Assembly: GCA_947476335.1 (NCBI GenBank)
Contig: CANJQH010000037.1
Coordinates: forward strand, 1 to 32,130
From: Anaerolineae bacterium
GTDB lineage: Bacteria > Chloroflexota > Anaerolineae > J036 > Brachytrichaceae
DNA: 32,130 nt
Direction of reading: 5' to 3'
In this document: in pieces, positions 14,354 through 22,871 of the stretch
How positions within the stretch are numbered: the first letter of the stretch is position 1
How the letters are laid out: every line of letters starts with the position of its first letter
The notes under the pieces: generated by a model
Told to the model about the DNA's origin: nothing
Database searches by the model: none
Seen by the model: only the letters and a program-made list of their open reading frames with translations
Position numbers and translations under genes: made by a program

Positions 14354-15959
14354 CCGCCCGGCAAGTTCAGCGAACCCGCCGCTCATCGCGCTCGAGCATG
14401 TCAACGTCGATCTGGGCGGCGCGCGCGTGCTTCACGACATCACCTGGTCGCTTGAGGCCGGCCGCCACTGGGCTGTGCTCGGGGCAAACGGCGCCGGCAA
14501 GAGCACCTTCCTGCGCCTGCTGCGCGGCGAAATCTGGCCGGCGCCCGTCGGCGGCGGCGTGCGCCGCTACTGCCTGGACGGCACGCTCACCGAATCACCC
14601 ATCGGCGTGCGCTTGCACGTGGCGCTGGTTTCGGCGGAGCAGCAGACGCGCTACATGCGCACCGACTGGCAGATGAAATGCTGGCAGGTCGCCTTCACCG
14701 GCCTGTTCGACGGCGATCTGATTTATCACCATCCCCAGCCGGAGCAGCTCGAACAAGTGCGTACGTCCATGGCTGCGCTGGAAATCGAAGCGCTGTGGGA
14801 CGCCGACTTTCACAAACTCTCCCAAGGCCAGCTGCGGCGCGTGCTGATCGCGCGCGCGCTCGTGCGCCGGCCGCGCGTGCTGATCTGTGATGAGATCGGC
14901 GTCGGCCTCGACCGCGCCTCACGCCACACGCTGCTCGGAACAGTCGAACGTGCCGCATACGGAGGGGTGCAGATCCTGATGACGTCTCACCGCCGTGAAG
15001 AACTGCTCGACGTGATCACGGACCAGTTGGAGCTGGTGGGAGGAAGGCTGAGCAGCGGAAAGGGCAGCGGAAAGAGCAGCGGCAAGAGCGCCGAGATAGA
15101 GGTTCGAGATTCGGAGTTCAAACTTCGAAGCGCAGAAATAAGCGCCGAGATAGAGGTTCGAGATTCGAAGTTCGAAGTTCGAAGCGCAGAAATAAGCGCC
15201 GAGATGGAGGTTCGAGATTCGGAGTTCGAAGTTCGAAGCGCAGAAATAAGCGCGCGCACGAACACTCTGGATTCGAAAGTTCAAACTTCGAACTTTCTTC
15301 TGGATCTTCAAAACGTCACCGTCGCCCTCGACGAAGGCGCGACCGTGGTGCTGCGCGACGTAACGTGGCGCATGAACGAGGGCGAACACTGGATGCTGCT
15401 GGGCGACAACGGCGCCGGCAAAACTTCGCTGCTGCGGTTGATCATGGGAGATCTGTGGCCTGCTGAGGGTGGATGCATCCATCGCTTCGGTGAACGCGGC
15501 TTCACCGACGTCTGGAAGATCAAACGGCAGATCGGCTACGTTTCACAGGAACTGCAGGCGCGCTACCATCACGACATCACAGCGCGACAAGTCGTCGGGA
15601 CCGGATTCACTGCCAGCGTCGGCTGGCTGAGCCGGCTGGAGCTGGAGCAGGAGCAGCGCGTAGATGAAGTGCTGGCCGAGCTCGGGCTGACGGCGCTGGC
15701 CGAGCGCAGCCTGCAGCAGATGTCGTATGGCCAGGTGCGCAAGGTGCTGGTGGCGCGCGCGCTGGTGCACCGGCCGCGGCTGCTGATTTTGGACGAGGTG
15801 TTCGACGGCCTCGACGCACATTTTCGCGCCGAGCTGCGCACGCTGTTCGAGCGGCTGTCAGCGACGACGGGCATCCTGCTGGTCAGCCACCACGACGACG
15901 ATACGCTGCCGTGCATCACGCATCGGCTGCGCATCGAAGGCGGCCGAAAAACACAATGA
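14331..15959 (+). CDS. Double ABC ATPase (ModF-like) with an 18-residue repeat linker
   Basis: A 542-residue protein with two ABC ATPase domains and no membrane spans. Domain 1 has Walker A GANGAGKST, signature LSQGQLRR and Walker B RVLICDE. Domain 2 has Walker A GDNGAGKTS, signature MSYGQVRK and Walker B LLILDE. The layout resembles ModF/PhrA-type ATPases, whose transport or regulatory role is poorly defined. Between the domains lies an unusual linker: a Ser-Gly-Lys stretch (SSGKGSGKSSGKS, from residue 241) and three tandem 18-residue units of the type AEIEVRDSEFEVRSAEIS (residues 254-307). At DNA level these are 54-bp units (15090-15251) built from GTTCGAA-like heptamers. The start at 14331 lies within the racemase-like gene, and the stop overlaps the next start (ATGA). 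Confidence 0.85.
   Translation: MPSSRPRNRPASSANPPLIALEHVNVDLGGARVLHDITWSLEAGRHWAVLGANGAGKSTFLRLLRGEIWPAPVGGGVRRYCLDGTLTESPIGVRLHVALVSAEQQTRYMRTDWQMKCWQVAFTGLFDGDLIYHHPQPEQLEQVRTSMAALEIEALWDADFHKLSQGQLRRVLIARALVRRPRVLICDEIGVGLDRASRHTLLGTVERAAYGGVQILMTSHRREELLDVITDQLELVGGRLSSGKGSGKSSGKSAEIEVRDSEFKLRSAEISAEIEVRDSKFEVRSAEISAEMEVRDSEFEVRSAEISARTNTLDSKVQTSNFLLDLQNVTVALDEGATVVLRDVTWRMNEGEHWMLLGDNGAGKTSLLRLIMGDLWPAEGGCIHRFGERGFTDVWKIKRQIGYVSQELQARYHHDITARQVVGTGFTASVGWLSRLELEQEQRVDEVLAELGLTALAERSLQQMSYGQVRKVLVARALVHRPRLLILDEVFDGLDAHFRAELRTLFERLSATTGILLVSHHDDDTLPCITHRLRIEGGRKTQ
15090..15251 (+). repeat. In-frame minisatellite: three 54-bp units inside the ABC ATPase gene
   Basis: Units begin at 15090, 15144 and 15198 and differ at only a few bases. 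Each contains GTTCGAG ATTCGGA GTTCGAA GTTCGAA-type words in 7-bp register. As 54 is a multiple of three, the reading frame is kept and the product gains 18 residues per unit. Related words continue to about 15290 (ATTCGAAAGTTCAAACTTCGAAC). Confidence 0.92.
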
Positions 15960-16354
15960 CCACCGACGAAAACAAAATCCGGTTGCTCGTCGCGGCGTGG
16001 GTGGAACGAACGCGCGCCGGCGACGTCGCAGCCGTGCTCGCCATGATGGCCGAGGACGTAGTCTTCCTGACGGCGGGGCGGCCACCGATGATCGGCCGAG
16101 CGGCGTTCGCAGAAGCGTCACGCGCGCAGACGCCGCCGAACGCCGCAGCTCCGCACATCGATGCCGAACAGGAGATCGAAGAAATCACAGTCGTCGGCGA
16201 CGTGGCATGGATGCGCACGACGCTTCGCATCGTCATCACACCCACCGACGGCTCGCCGCCGATCACGCGCGCCGGACATACACTGTCGGTGCTGCGCAAA
16301 ATCGATGGGCGCTGGATAATCGCGCGCGATGCGAACCTGCTAACAAAGGTGTAA
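15956..16354 (+). CDS. SnoaL/NTF2-like (SgcJ/DUF4440-type) small protein
   Basis: A 132-residue protein with the cone-shaped NTF2-like fold expected for the SgcJ/EcaC group. It has an N-terminal helix pair (IRLLVAAWVERTRAGDVAAVLAMM, given here in outline), then AEDVVFLTAGRPPMIGRAAF and a late sheet DGRWIIARDANLL. Members are small-molecule binding or isomerase-like proteins, often of unknown role. The ATG at 15956 overlaps the stop of the ABC gene (ATGA), which supports coupling. The following gene starts 10 bases later. Confidence 0.8.
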   Translation: MTTDENKIRLLVAAWVERTRAGDVAAVLAMMAEDVVFLTAGRPPMIGRAAFAEASRAQTPPNAAAPHIDAEQEIEEITVVGDVAWMRTTLRIVITPTDGSPPITRAGHTLSVLRKIDGRWIIARDANLLTKV

Positions 16355-16364
16355 CCTCCGCCCC

Positions 16365-17234
16365 ATGCCCACCGTCGTACATCACAAAGCGGCGCTCGAC
16401 GGATCGCCCCACCCGCCCAATTCGCTCGCCGGCATCGTCGCCTGCCTCGACGCCGGCGCCGCCTGGATCGAGATCGATGTGCTCGCCCTCGCCGATTCGG
16501 ACTATCTGCTCGTGCACGATGCCGAACTCGCACACGAAACCGACGGCGCCGGCCCGGTCGCAGGGTGCACCGCTGCGCAGGCGCGCACGCTGCACATTCG
16601 AGGCAGCGCACAGACTGTGCCGCTGCTGAGCGACGTGGTCGAACTGCTGCTGCTCCACCCTGCGCGCGCACGTTTGCAAATCGACTTCAAAAACATCACG
16701 CCATTCGCCGACGATGAGCCACTCGAGCGGCTGGTGCGCCTGATCGAACCGCTCGGCGCACGCGCCATCGTCAGCAGCATCGCCGACTGGCAGCTGCGCC
16801 GACTGCGTTCGCTCGCACCGCAGCTCGATCTCGGCTTCGACATCCAGGCACACCTCGATCTGGGCGACGAAGAAGTCGGCCGGTTCCCGGTGCGCCTCGG
16901 CGCATACGGCTACCTCGATGACCATCCGCTCGCGGCACGCCGAACCTGGAGCGCCGCGCGCTATCTTGAAGACCGCTTCGCCGCGCTGATCGGCCTCGTG
17001 CCAAACGCCAGCACTTTTTACGTGCGCCATCCGCTGATCGCACGAGCGATGGCCGACGGCTTCAACCCGGCCGCGTTCCTACACGCGCACGGCATCCAGC
17101 TCGCCGCATGGACAACGGACATCGGCAACCCAGCCGCCGAGGCGAACCTGCCAACACTGACGACGGCCGGCGTCGATCTGTTCACATCGAATACGCCGGC
17201 GGCGCTGGCGAGCCAACTTCAGGCACAACTCTGA
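16365..17234 (+). CDS. Glycerophosphodiester phosphodiesterase family protein
   Basis: A 289-residue TIM-barrel phosphodiesterase of the GDPD family. It should cleave glycerophosphodiesters, the deacylated phospholipid products, to glycerol-3-phosphate and an alcohol. Family landmarks are PPNSLAGIVACLDAGAAWIE (compare PENTL), then EIDVL with the metal-binding Glu-Asp pair, LVHDAEL with His-Asp, a lysine in LQIDFKN, and near the end AAWTTD and GVDLFTSNTP. The usual N-terminal HRG is replaced by HHKAALDG, so the first catalytic histidine lies in a changed context. There is no signal peptide, so it is probably cytosolic. A TAACCT box lies 7 nt before the ATG, but it also overlaps the previous stop. 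The gene is followed by the long palindrome at 17241-17305. Confidence 0.85.
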   Translation: MPTVVHHKAALDGSPHPPNSLAGIVACLDAGAAWIEIDVLALADSDYLLVHDAELAHETDGAGPVAGCTAAQARTLHIRGSAQTVPLLSDVVELLLLHPARARLQIDFKNITPFADDEPLERLVRLIEPLGARAIVSSIADWQLRRLRSLAPQLDLGFDIQAHLDLGDEEVGRFPVRLGAYGYLDDHPLAARRTWSAARYLEDRFAALIGLVPNASTFYVRHPLIARAMADGFNPAAFLHAHGIQLAAWTTDIGNPAAEANLPTLTTAGVDLFTSNTPAALASQLQAQL

Positions 17235-17240
17235 CCATCG

Positions 17241-17305
17241 CTGACAGTTTTCGTACGCGCAACCCGGTTTCTAAGAAGCCAGGTTGCGCGTACGAAAACT
17301 GTCAG
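17241..17305 (+). terminator. Long palindrome / terminator-like hairpin after GDPD
   Basis: CTGACAGTTTTCGTACGCGCAACC... pairs with its complement over about 30 bp with one or two mismatches, around the loop CTAAG. Its centre (AACCCGGTTTCTAAGAAGCC) matches the hairpins at 1240 and 2236. It separates the GDPD gene from the next gene. Confidence 0.8.
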
Positions 17306-17321
17306 CCATAGTAAGCCACAT

Positions 17322-18446
17322 ATGGAAATCGGCTTCTGGGATTACACCTGCCCCCGCCACGGTTCGCTTGAGCGCTACACAGCAGCGGACTGGGACACGC
17401 TCCTCGACGACATGGTCGCCGGCGGATTCGACTCGCTCGTGCTCTGTCCGAAATGGCTGACCACAGGCTATCGCTCGGCCCTTTCCTGGCTCGACCAAGA
17501 TCCGTCCTGCAGCGCCATCGCGCTCGACAATCGCCCGATCCATCACGCGCTCGCAGGCGCGCGCGCCCGCGGCATTCGCACGCGCCTGCTGATCGCCACC
17601 ACCATCTTCCCAGCGCGCGAGTTCACCCTGCCCGGCGGCTTCACCTACCCCTGGCCCGGCGTCTTCGCCGACGGCGAGGTCATGCTCTACGACCTGGACT
17701 GCCCCGGCCTGACCGAACGCATGGACCAGCTCGTCGGCGAGATCATCGACCTGTTCGGCGCACAGACCGATGGACTGATCATCGAACTCGAATTCGCCGA
17801 CGGTGAAGCGCCGCACCGCATCCCCATCTACGACGACTGGGCCGCGCGCAACGGCCGCCCGCCGTTCGCCACGATGCGAAATTTTCGCTTCGAATCGCGC
17901 CAATATCCGCTCACCCACTGGCGCGACTTCACCACCACGCGCCGCATCGAAACGCTGCAGCATCTCGAACGCACGATCCGCAGCCGCGGATTTACCGGCG
18001 AACTGTCATCCATCATCGAGCTCGACAACAGCCCAGGCGTGGTCATGAGCAACGTAAACATGCGCATGCTCGCGGATGCGCTGCCGGGCTGGGCCGTCTC
18101 GACGTACGACAACTACTACGATCGGCGCATCAACCGACTCGCCAGCATGGACATGTGCGTGCATCAGCCGCGCCTCGCCGGTTTTCCCGTGCAGTACCTG
18201 ACGCGCGGCGTGATGACCTTCAGCACACCGCCCTGGCTGCCGCCGACTACGCTCGAAGAGCAGTGGCGCATGTCGCTGGAGGATGCGCGCGACCACCAGC
18301 CGGATGCGCTGTGGTTCATGGGCGCGGATGCACGGCTGCCCGGCGCCGTCTGCAATAACGCACTGCTGCCGCAATGGGGTTTCGCAGATGGCCGCAGCGC
18401 GCGCCAGCAGCTCATGCAGATGGCGCAGGAAATACTGCGCCCATGA
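17322..18446 (+). CDS. Unrecognised protein, probably TIM-barrel glycosidase-like
   Basis: A 374-residue soluble protein with no signal peptide. I do not recognise a named family. The alternating pattern of short hydrophobic strands (MEIGFWDYTC, FDSLVLCPKW, IRTRLLIATTIF, TDGLIIELEFAD, GELSSIIELDN, GWAVSTYDNYY, PDALWFMGAD) resembles an eight-stranded TIM barrel. Acidic residues end two strands (IIELEFAD, IIELDN), as in retaining glycosidases, and the many Trp and Tyr residues fit a sugar-binding enzyme. It lies tail-to-tail with the broken GH32 gene; the two stop codons abut in the palindrome TGATCA (18444-18449). The ATG at 17322 starts directly at the first strand. Function by analogy only. 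Confidence 0.6.
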   Translation: MEIGFWDYTCPRHGSLERYTAADWDTLLDDMVAGGFDSLVLCPKWLTTGYRSALSWLDQDPSCSAIALDNRPIHHALAGARARGIRTRLLIATTIFPAREFTLPGGFTYPWPGVFADGEVMLYDLDCPGLTERMDQLVGEIIDLFGAQTDGLIIELEFADGEAPHRIPIYDDWAARNGRPPFATMRNFRFESRQYPLTHWRDFTTTRRIETLQHLERTIRSRGFTGELSSIIELDNSPGVVMSNVNMRMLADALPGWAVSTYDNYYDRRINRLASMDMCVHQPRLAGFPVQYLTRGVMTFSTPPWLPPTTLEEQWRMSLEDARDHQPDALWFMGADARLPGAVCNNALLPQWGFADGRSARQQLMQMAQEILRP

Positions 18447-19871
18447 TCACGCTGCGCGCAGTCGCACGTTTGTAAACGCCGCAGCACCTTCGGCTACGAA
18501 CAGGCCGAAGTCGCCGGACTTGTGGCCGTACATCCGCGCGCTCAACGCCACGACGTCGTCGATGTACGCGACCATGACGCTGCCTTCGATCAGCACACGC
18601 AGCCGCACAGGCCGGGCTGCATCGAGTGCGACCGGCCGCTCGATGATCGCCGGCTCATCGCCGGGGCGTGGGAAGCGCTCCAAGCTCACGCGCTGGCGTT
18701 CCGGCTCGAGGCGCAGCAGATAGCCGCAGTCGAGGTTCGCATCCGCACGCAGTGCAACACCAACGCTGCGCATGCCGGCTTCGAACTGCACCTCGGCCTC
18801 GATCATGCACGCATCGCCTGTGGAATCCGGCAACGTCCCCATGCGACACCACGCGAAGGAATCCTGCGCCGTGGCGACGAGCGCGCCGTCGCGCTGCATC
18901 CACGCACCGAGTTCGGGCTGAGGAGCGAGCGGGAGTTCAGCAGCAAAGTAGGCCACGATTTCCCACGGCGGGTGCACCGTCAGCGCGCCATCGGGCTGCT
19001 GCTGAATTTCGTGCACGACCAGGTTGCCGCCCCAGTTCCAGGTGCCGGTATCGTCTTCGTTCGTGCGCGACGGCACCCAGCCGAACGCGAAGCGTCGCGC
19101 ACCGTCGGAGGCGGTCTTCGCTGCATAAAACGCACGCCCATCGAAGCTGTCGTTCGTCGGCGCCACCCACGGCCCGCTCAGGCTGGGCGACATGCGGTAG
19201 TGCGTCAGCATGCGCTCACTAAAAGTCGAATAGACCGAATACCAAAACTCGCCCATACGAAAAACATCCGGGCATTCGTGCGTGAAATACAAGCCGGGCT
19301 GCCAGAACGGATCGGCGATCGTCCAGTTTTTCAAATCCTTCGACGTACACAAAGCCGTGATGCCGCGTCGATTTTCGGGGCCGCGCCTGGCGCGCGCGGC
19401 GAGCAGCATCCAGTGTTCCTGCGCCGCTTCATTCCAAAACACAAATGGGTCGCGCCAATCGTGCGCTTCATAGTGAGCAGGATCAGCGAAGAGAATCGGA
19501 TTCGCGGAATCTTTTTCCCAATGAGTCAAGTCACAGCTGGTCGCATGCATCACCGCCTGCTCCGGCCGATCAGCCTTGCGAAAATGCGGGTTGTGGCCGG
19601 TGTAAAAAATATGAAACATGTCGTCGTGTTCGTAGACGCAACCAGTGAACACGAACAAATCCTGCTCATCAACCGTGCCACGCGGCAGCGCTTCGCCATG
19701 GTCCGTAAAATGCAGGAAATCGCGCGTCGAAAGATGAAACTACGGCGTGCCTTCGCCGTGGTTTTCCTAGTCGCGATAGTCCTTCAAATAGAAGAGATGA
19801 AATTCGCCGTCATGAAAGAAGGGGATGAAATCCGCAGCCCAGCCATCCGCAGGTTTGTAGAAGATCGACAT
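18447..19871 (-). pseudogene. GH32 glycosidase (fructan/sucrose hydrolase-like), broken by two amber codons
   Basis: Read from the ATG at 19871, the frame is 474 codons long and continuous except for two TAG codons, at 35 (19767-19769) and 44 (19740-19742). Around them the protein reads LKDYRD-TAG-ENHGEGTP-TAG-FHLSTRDF; in relatives these positions are normally an aromatic or similar residue and Trp. The rest is well preserved for GH32: AADFIPF with the candidate nucleophile Asp14, DWRDP (residues 138-142), the acid/base motif ECPDVF (Glu199), and a C-terminal beta-sandwich. The family hydrolyses beta-fructosides such as sucrose, inulin or levan. No frameshift is seen, so inactivation is recent, or TAG is read through. 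A shorter product from an internal codon near 19658 would lack the nucleophile region. Confidence 0.85.
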
Positions 19872-19938
19872 ATCTGGAGCGGAGTGTAGCAGCGGCGCGG
19901 GTTTCACCAATTGGGCTTAGCGCAATTCCTGGGTTTTC

Positions 19939-20050
19939 GTAACTACTCAGGCCAGCCATTTTTCCAACGCGAAACACACTATTTGCTCCCCCGAAGGGGG
20001 AGAGAATAGTGTGTTTCGCGGGAAATACTGATTTGGGCCTGAGTAGTTAC
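19939..20050. mobile_element. Family A palindromic element, copy 4
   Basis: A 112-bp element with GTAACTACTCAGGCC...GGGCCTGAGTAGTTAC ends. The flanks carry a perfect 8-bp duplication, GGGTTTTC (19931-19938 and 20051-20058). The central stem has small mismatches on its left arm (CTATTTGCTCCC). It lies between the GH32 pseudogene and the second PhyH gene. Confidence 0.95.
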
Positions 20051-20118
20051 GGGTTTTCACTAATCGCCTGCGCGACTACACTACAACACATCCTTTCGCA
20101 ACGCGTTAAAAATTCTCA

Positions 20119-20979
20119 ATGGACAAACTCCAACTCACCCCACAGCAGATTGCCTTCATGGACGTTTTCGGTTATCTGGTTTTTCCAGGACTGCTCGCCG
20201 ACTGCATCGAGCGCATCACCACCGAATTCGAACAGGTATTCACCGGCCACGGCGGCGGACACAACGGCGAGCCACACAACGGCACCGCCCGCTCGTGCAT
20301 CCTGCCATTCATCGACCAGTCGGACTATCTGTCTGCGCTGATCGACGATGTGCGCGTCGACGGCATCTTCGCAAGTCTGCTCGGTGATGATTACAACTAC
20401 CTCGGCAGCGACGGGAATTTTTACGTCGGCGACACCGGCTGGCATTCGGACACAGACTGGACCGGCAAGATGCGCGGCGCGCCGCCGCGCGTGTTCTACA
20501 AGATGGCGCTGTATCTTGATCCGGTCACGGCGACGAGCGGCGCGCTGCGCGTGATCCCAGGCAGCCAGCGCTACGGCGATCATTTTGCAGAAGACCTGCA
20601 GCGCACGCTGCGTCGTTCGCAGGACGAGCTCGGCCTGACCGGCGACGCGGTGCCGGCCATCGCGCTGGAGAGCAAACCCGGTGACGTCGTCGTATTCAAC
20701 CAGAATACAAAGCACAGCGCGTGGGGCGGCAACAATCGACGGCGCATGTTCACGATCAACGCCACACGCCAGTACGATGATGCAGATATTCCGCTGCTGC
20801 GCAACGAAGTGGCCGCGTTCGCGCGCTTCTGGGTGGATTCGGTCTACGGACCGGCGATGCTGCGCACAGCGAGCGACGCGCGCATGGTGCACCTGCGCCA
20901 GCCGCTGACGCAGCTCGATCACCTCGCCGACGCCGTCCGCAAAGCCAAGGAGACGATGAGCGAGCCGGCGCGCGGCTGA
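20119..20979 (+). CDS. Phytanoyl-CoA dioxygenase (PhyH) family protein
   Basis: A 286-residue Fe(II)/2-oxoglutarate oxygenase. The iron-binding HxD is in GWHSDTDW (H109, D111), and the distal histidine is in NTKHSAWGGNNRRR (H199), with arginines R207-R209 nearby for 2-oxoglutarate. DPVTATSGALRVIPGSQ is the typical PhyH core strand-turn, and KPGDVVVFNQ precedes the distal His. It differs clearly from the PhyH protein at 1303-2178, so it is not a recent duplicate. The ATG at 20119 has no SD. The substrate is unknown. The gene lies alone, convergent with the TPR gene. Confidence 0.87.
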   Translation: MDKLQLTPQQIAFMDVFGYLVFPGLLADCIERITTEFEQVFTGHGGGHNGEPHNGTARSCILPFIDQSDYLSALIDDVRVDGIFASLLGDDYNYLGSDGNFYVGDTGWHSDTDWTGKMRGAPPRVFYKMALYLDPVTATSGALRVIPGSQRYGDHFAEDLQRTLRRSQDELGLTGDAVPAIALESKPGDVVVFNQNTKHSAWGGNNRRRMFTINATRQYDDADIPLLRNEVAAFARFWVDSVYGPAMLRTASDARMVHLRQPLTQLDHLADAVRKAKETMSEPARG

Positions 20980-20997
20980 ACAGGGCCGCGAAAACGA

Positions 20998-21996
20998 TCA
21001 ACGGCGCTTGCGCACGTTCGGTTTGAATGTGAGCCACAGCGACTCCATCCATTCCAAGGCGCCGTTGGTGCGATCCCACAGGTCACGGGCGTACTGCAGA
21101 TATTCGTCCGCCTCGTCGATGCCACCGGGATCGCCGTCATCGCGCAGGTCTTCCGGCATGCGCTCGGATTCGAACATCAGGTCGGCGACATAGCCGTTCG
21201 ACGTGAACGCGTCCATGAGCGCGCGGTTGGCGGGCTCGCTCGGCCCGCGGCGTTCTACGAATAACAACAGCGCGCGGCTGTAGGTGAAGGCGGCGGACGC
21301 ATCGTCGGGAAAGCGGCCGAACAAGCGGCGCAGCGCGGCATGTGAAGCGGCGCCGCCTTTGATCAACAGGTGCGTCGCCAACAAGTGGCGGGCTTCGAGC
21401 GCGTCGGAGACGTCGAGCGTGGTCATGCGCGTCCAGCAATCGATCGCGCCGGGCAGATCGCCGGAGGATGCGCAGACGGTGGCCAGTTCATCCAACGCGC
21501 GCATGTAGGGCCGCGTATCGAGAATGCGCCAGAACTTGCCGCGCAGTTTTTCGAAACGCTCGGCGCCGATTGCGCGCTCGCCGGCGGCGAGTGCCTGCTC
21601 AAGCAGCTTGCGTTTCCGGCTTGGCTCGTTTGCATTCAACGAAAGCAGAACGTACGCATCAGCGCAATCGGCCGAGACGGCCAGCGCATCCTTCGCCAGC
21701 TCGGCCCTCAGCTTCGGCTTGAGTTCGCGCCATGCAATGATGGCGATCAACTGTGCGTGATGCAACGGCGTCGGCAGTTTGGAGGCCTTGATCTCCTCTT
21801 CTTCTTCGCTGAAATCGTCTTCAGAAAAATCTTCGTCGCCGAAATCGTCGAGCTCGAACGTCGCCATGAGATTTTCGAGCGTCTTGGCGATCTGAGCGGC
21901 GTCGGCGGCCTGCTCCGCTTCAATTTCGGCGCGGGATTTGCCGGGGCGGCGGCCGGTTTTCTTCGGCGCGTTTGGATCTGTGGGGGAACTTGACAT
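20998..21996 (-). CDS. TPR-like conserved protein with an acidic N-terminal segment
   Basis: A 332-residue predicted helical protein. The N-terminus is basic (KKTGRRPGKSRAEIE) and is followed by a strongly acidic run (DDFGDEDFSEDDFSEEEEE, about residues 51-69). The middle resembles a widespread tetratricopeptide-type family: CADAYVLLSLNA, QALAAGERAIGAERFEKL, GKFWRILDTRPYMRALDELA, then FGRFPDDASAAFTYSRALLL. The RPYMRA segment is a good family marker. Such proteins are thought to mediate protein contacts; no enzyme motif is seen. The ATG at 21996 has a TATCGT box 7 nt upstream. A family A element lies just upstream, between this gene and the divergent DUF4256 gene. Confidence 0.7.
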   Translation of the reverse strand: MSSSPTDPNAPKKTGRRPGKSRAEIEAEQAADAAQIAKTLENLMATFELDDFGDEDFSEDDFSEEEEEIKASKLPTPLHHAQLIAIIAWRELKPKLRAELAKDALAVSADCADAYVLLSLNANEPSRKRKLLEQALAAGERAIGAERFEKLRGKFWRILDTRPYMRALDELATVCASSGDLPGAIDCWTRMTTLDVSDALEARHLLATHLLIKGGAASHAALRRLFGRFPDDASAAFTYSRALLLFVERRGPSEPANRALMDAFTSNGYVADLMFESERMPEDLRDDGDPGGIDEADEYLQYARDLWDRTNGALEWMESLWLTFKPNVRKRR

Positions 21997-22042
21997 GGGC
22001 GCAACGATAGCGTACGAATCATTTTTGAAGAAGACAAAATTC

Positions 22043-22154
22043 GTAACTACTCAGGCCAGCCATTTTTCCAACGCGAAACACACTATCCTCTCGCCTGAAG
22101 GGGGAGAGGATAGTGTGTTTCGCGGGAATTACTGATTTGGGCCTGAGTAGTTAC
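22043..22154. mobile_element. Family A palindromic element, copy 5, between divergent genes
   Basis: A 112-bp element with GTAACTACTCAGGCC...GGGCCTGAGTAGTTAC ends. The flanks carry a perfect 8-bp duplication, CAAAATTC (22035-22042 and 22155-22162). The stem reads CTATCCTCTC...GAGAGGATAG where other copies read CTATTCTCTC...GAGAGAATAG, a compensating base-pair change. It lies between the divergent TPR and DUF4256 genes. Confidence 0.95.
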
Positions 22155-22201
22155 CAAAATTCGGGAGCGTCCGTGCACCTCCAGCGCGGTAGCATTTGCA
22201 C

Positions 22202-22777
22202 ATGTCCAATTCGCATCGTCAAGAAAGAGTGTTGTCGGCTGCGCAGCGTGACGCGCTGCTTAAAACATTGAAGGCGCGTTTCGAGAAACACGCGAAGCGA
22301 CATCAGGCCCTCGAGTGGGATACGGTCCGGGTCAGGCTCGCTGCCGCGCCCGAAAAACTCTGGTCGCTGCATGAGATGGAAAGCAGCGGCGGAGAACCCG
22401 ACGTCATCGGCCGCGACGCCCGCACCGGCGAGCTGCTCTTCTGCGATTGCGCCGCGGAAACTCCAGCCGGACGCCGCAGCTTTTGCTTCGACCGTGAAGC
22501 GCTCGACTCGCGAAAGGAGAACAAACCCGCCAACGATGCCGTCAGCGCCGCCGCAGCGATGGGCATCGACCTGCTCACGGAAGAGCAATATCGTGAATTG
22601 CAGACGCTCGGGAACTTCGACGAGAAGACGTCGAGCTGGGTGCAGACGCCCGCCGAGATCCGCAAACTCGGCGGCGCGATTTTCTGCGATCGCCGCTACG
22701 GCCGCGTATTCACGTACCACAACAGCGCATCGTCATATTACGCCGGCCGCGGCTTCCGCGGGATGCTGCGGGTGTAG
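22202..22777 (+). CDS. DUF4256 family protein
   Basis: A 191-residue protein recognisable as the DUF4256 family: LKARFEKHAKRHQALEW near the start, KLWSLHEMESSGGEPDVIG, DSRKENKPANDAV, AMGIDLLTEEQYRELQTLG and KLGGAIFCDRRYGRVF-YHNSASSYYAGRGFRG at the end. The family is conserved across many bacteria, cytosolic and without known function; the late YHN...YYAxRGFRG is invariant in relatives. The ATG at 22202 is preceded by TAGCAT, 6 nt away, with no SD. A TTG two codons earlier is a less likely start. It ends with TAG and is followed by a heptamer tract. Confidence 0.85.
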   Translation: MSNSHRQERVLSAAQRDALLKTLKARFEKHAKRHQALEWDTVRVRLAAAPEKLWSLHEMESSGGEPDVIGRDARTGELLFCDCAAETPAGRRSFCFDREALDSRKENKPANDAVSAAAAMGIDLLTEEQYRELQTLGNFDEKTSSWVQTPAEIRKLGGAIFCDRRYGRVFTYHNSASSYYAGRGFRGMLRV

Positions 22778-22780
22778 CAG

Positions 22781-22808
22781 CAGACGACGGACGGCACACG
22801 ACAGACGA
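22781..22808. repeat. Heptanucleotide tract after the DUF4256 gene
   Basis: Four 7-bp words in register: CAGACGA, CGGACGG, CACACGA, CAGACGA. It is of the same kind as the ilv junction tracts. Confidence 0.8.
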
Positions 22809-22871
22809 GGGCCAATCGGCCATCACGAATGCATCCGCCGTTTGGGCCGCATATATTCGCGTGTCACGCCG

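Noticed and set aside
18447..19871. TAG recoded as an amino acid
   Set aside because: Several genes in the window end with TAG at the expected family length, so TAG works as a stop here.
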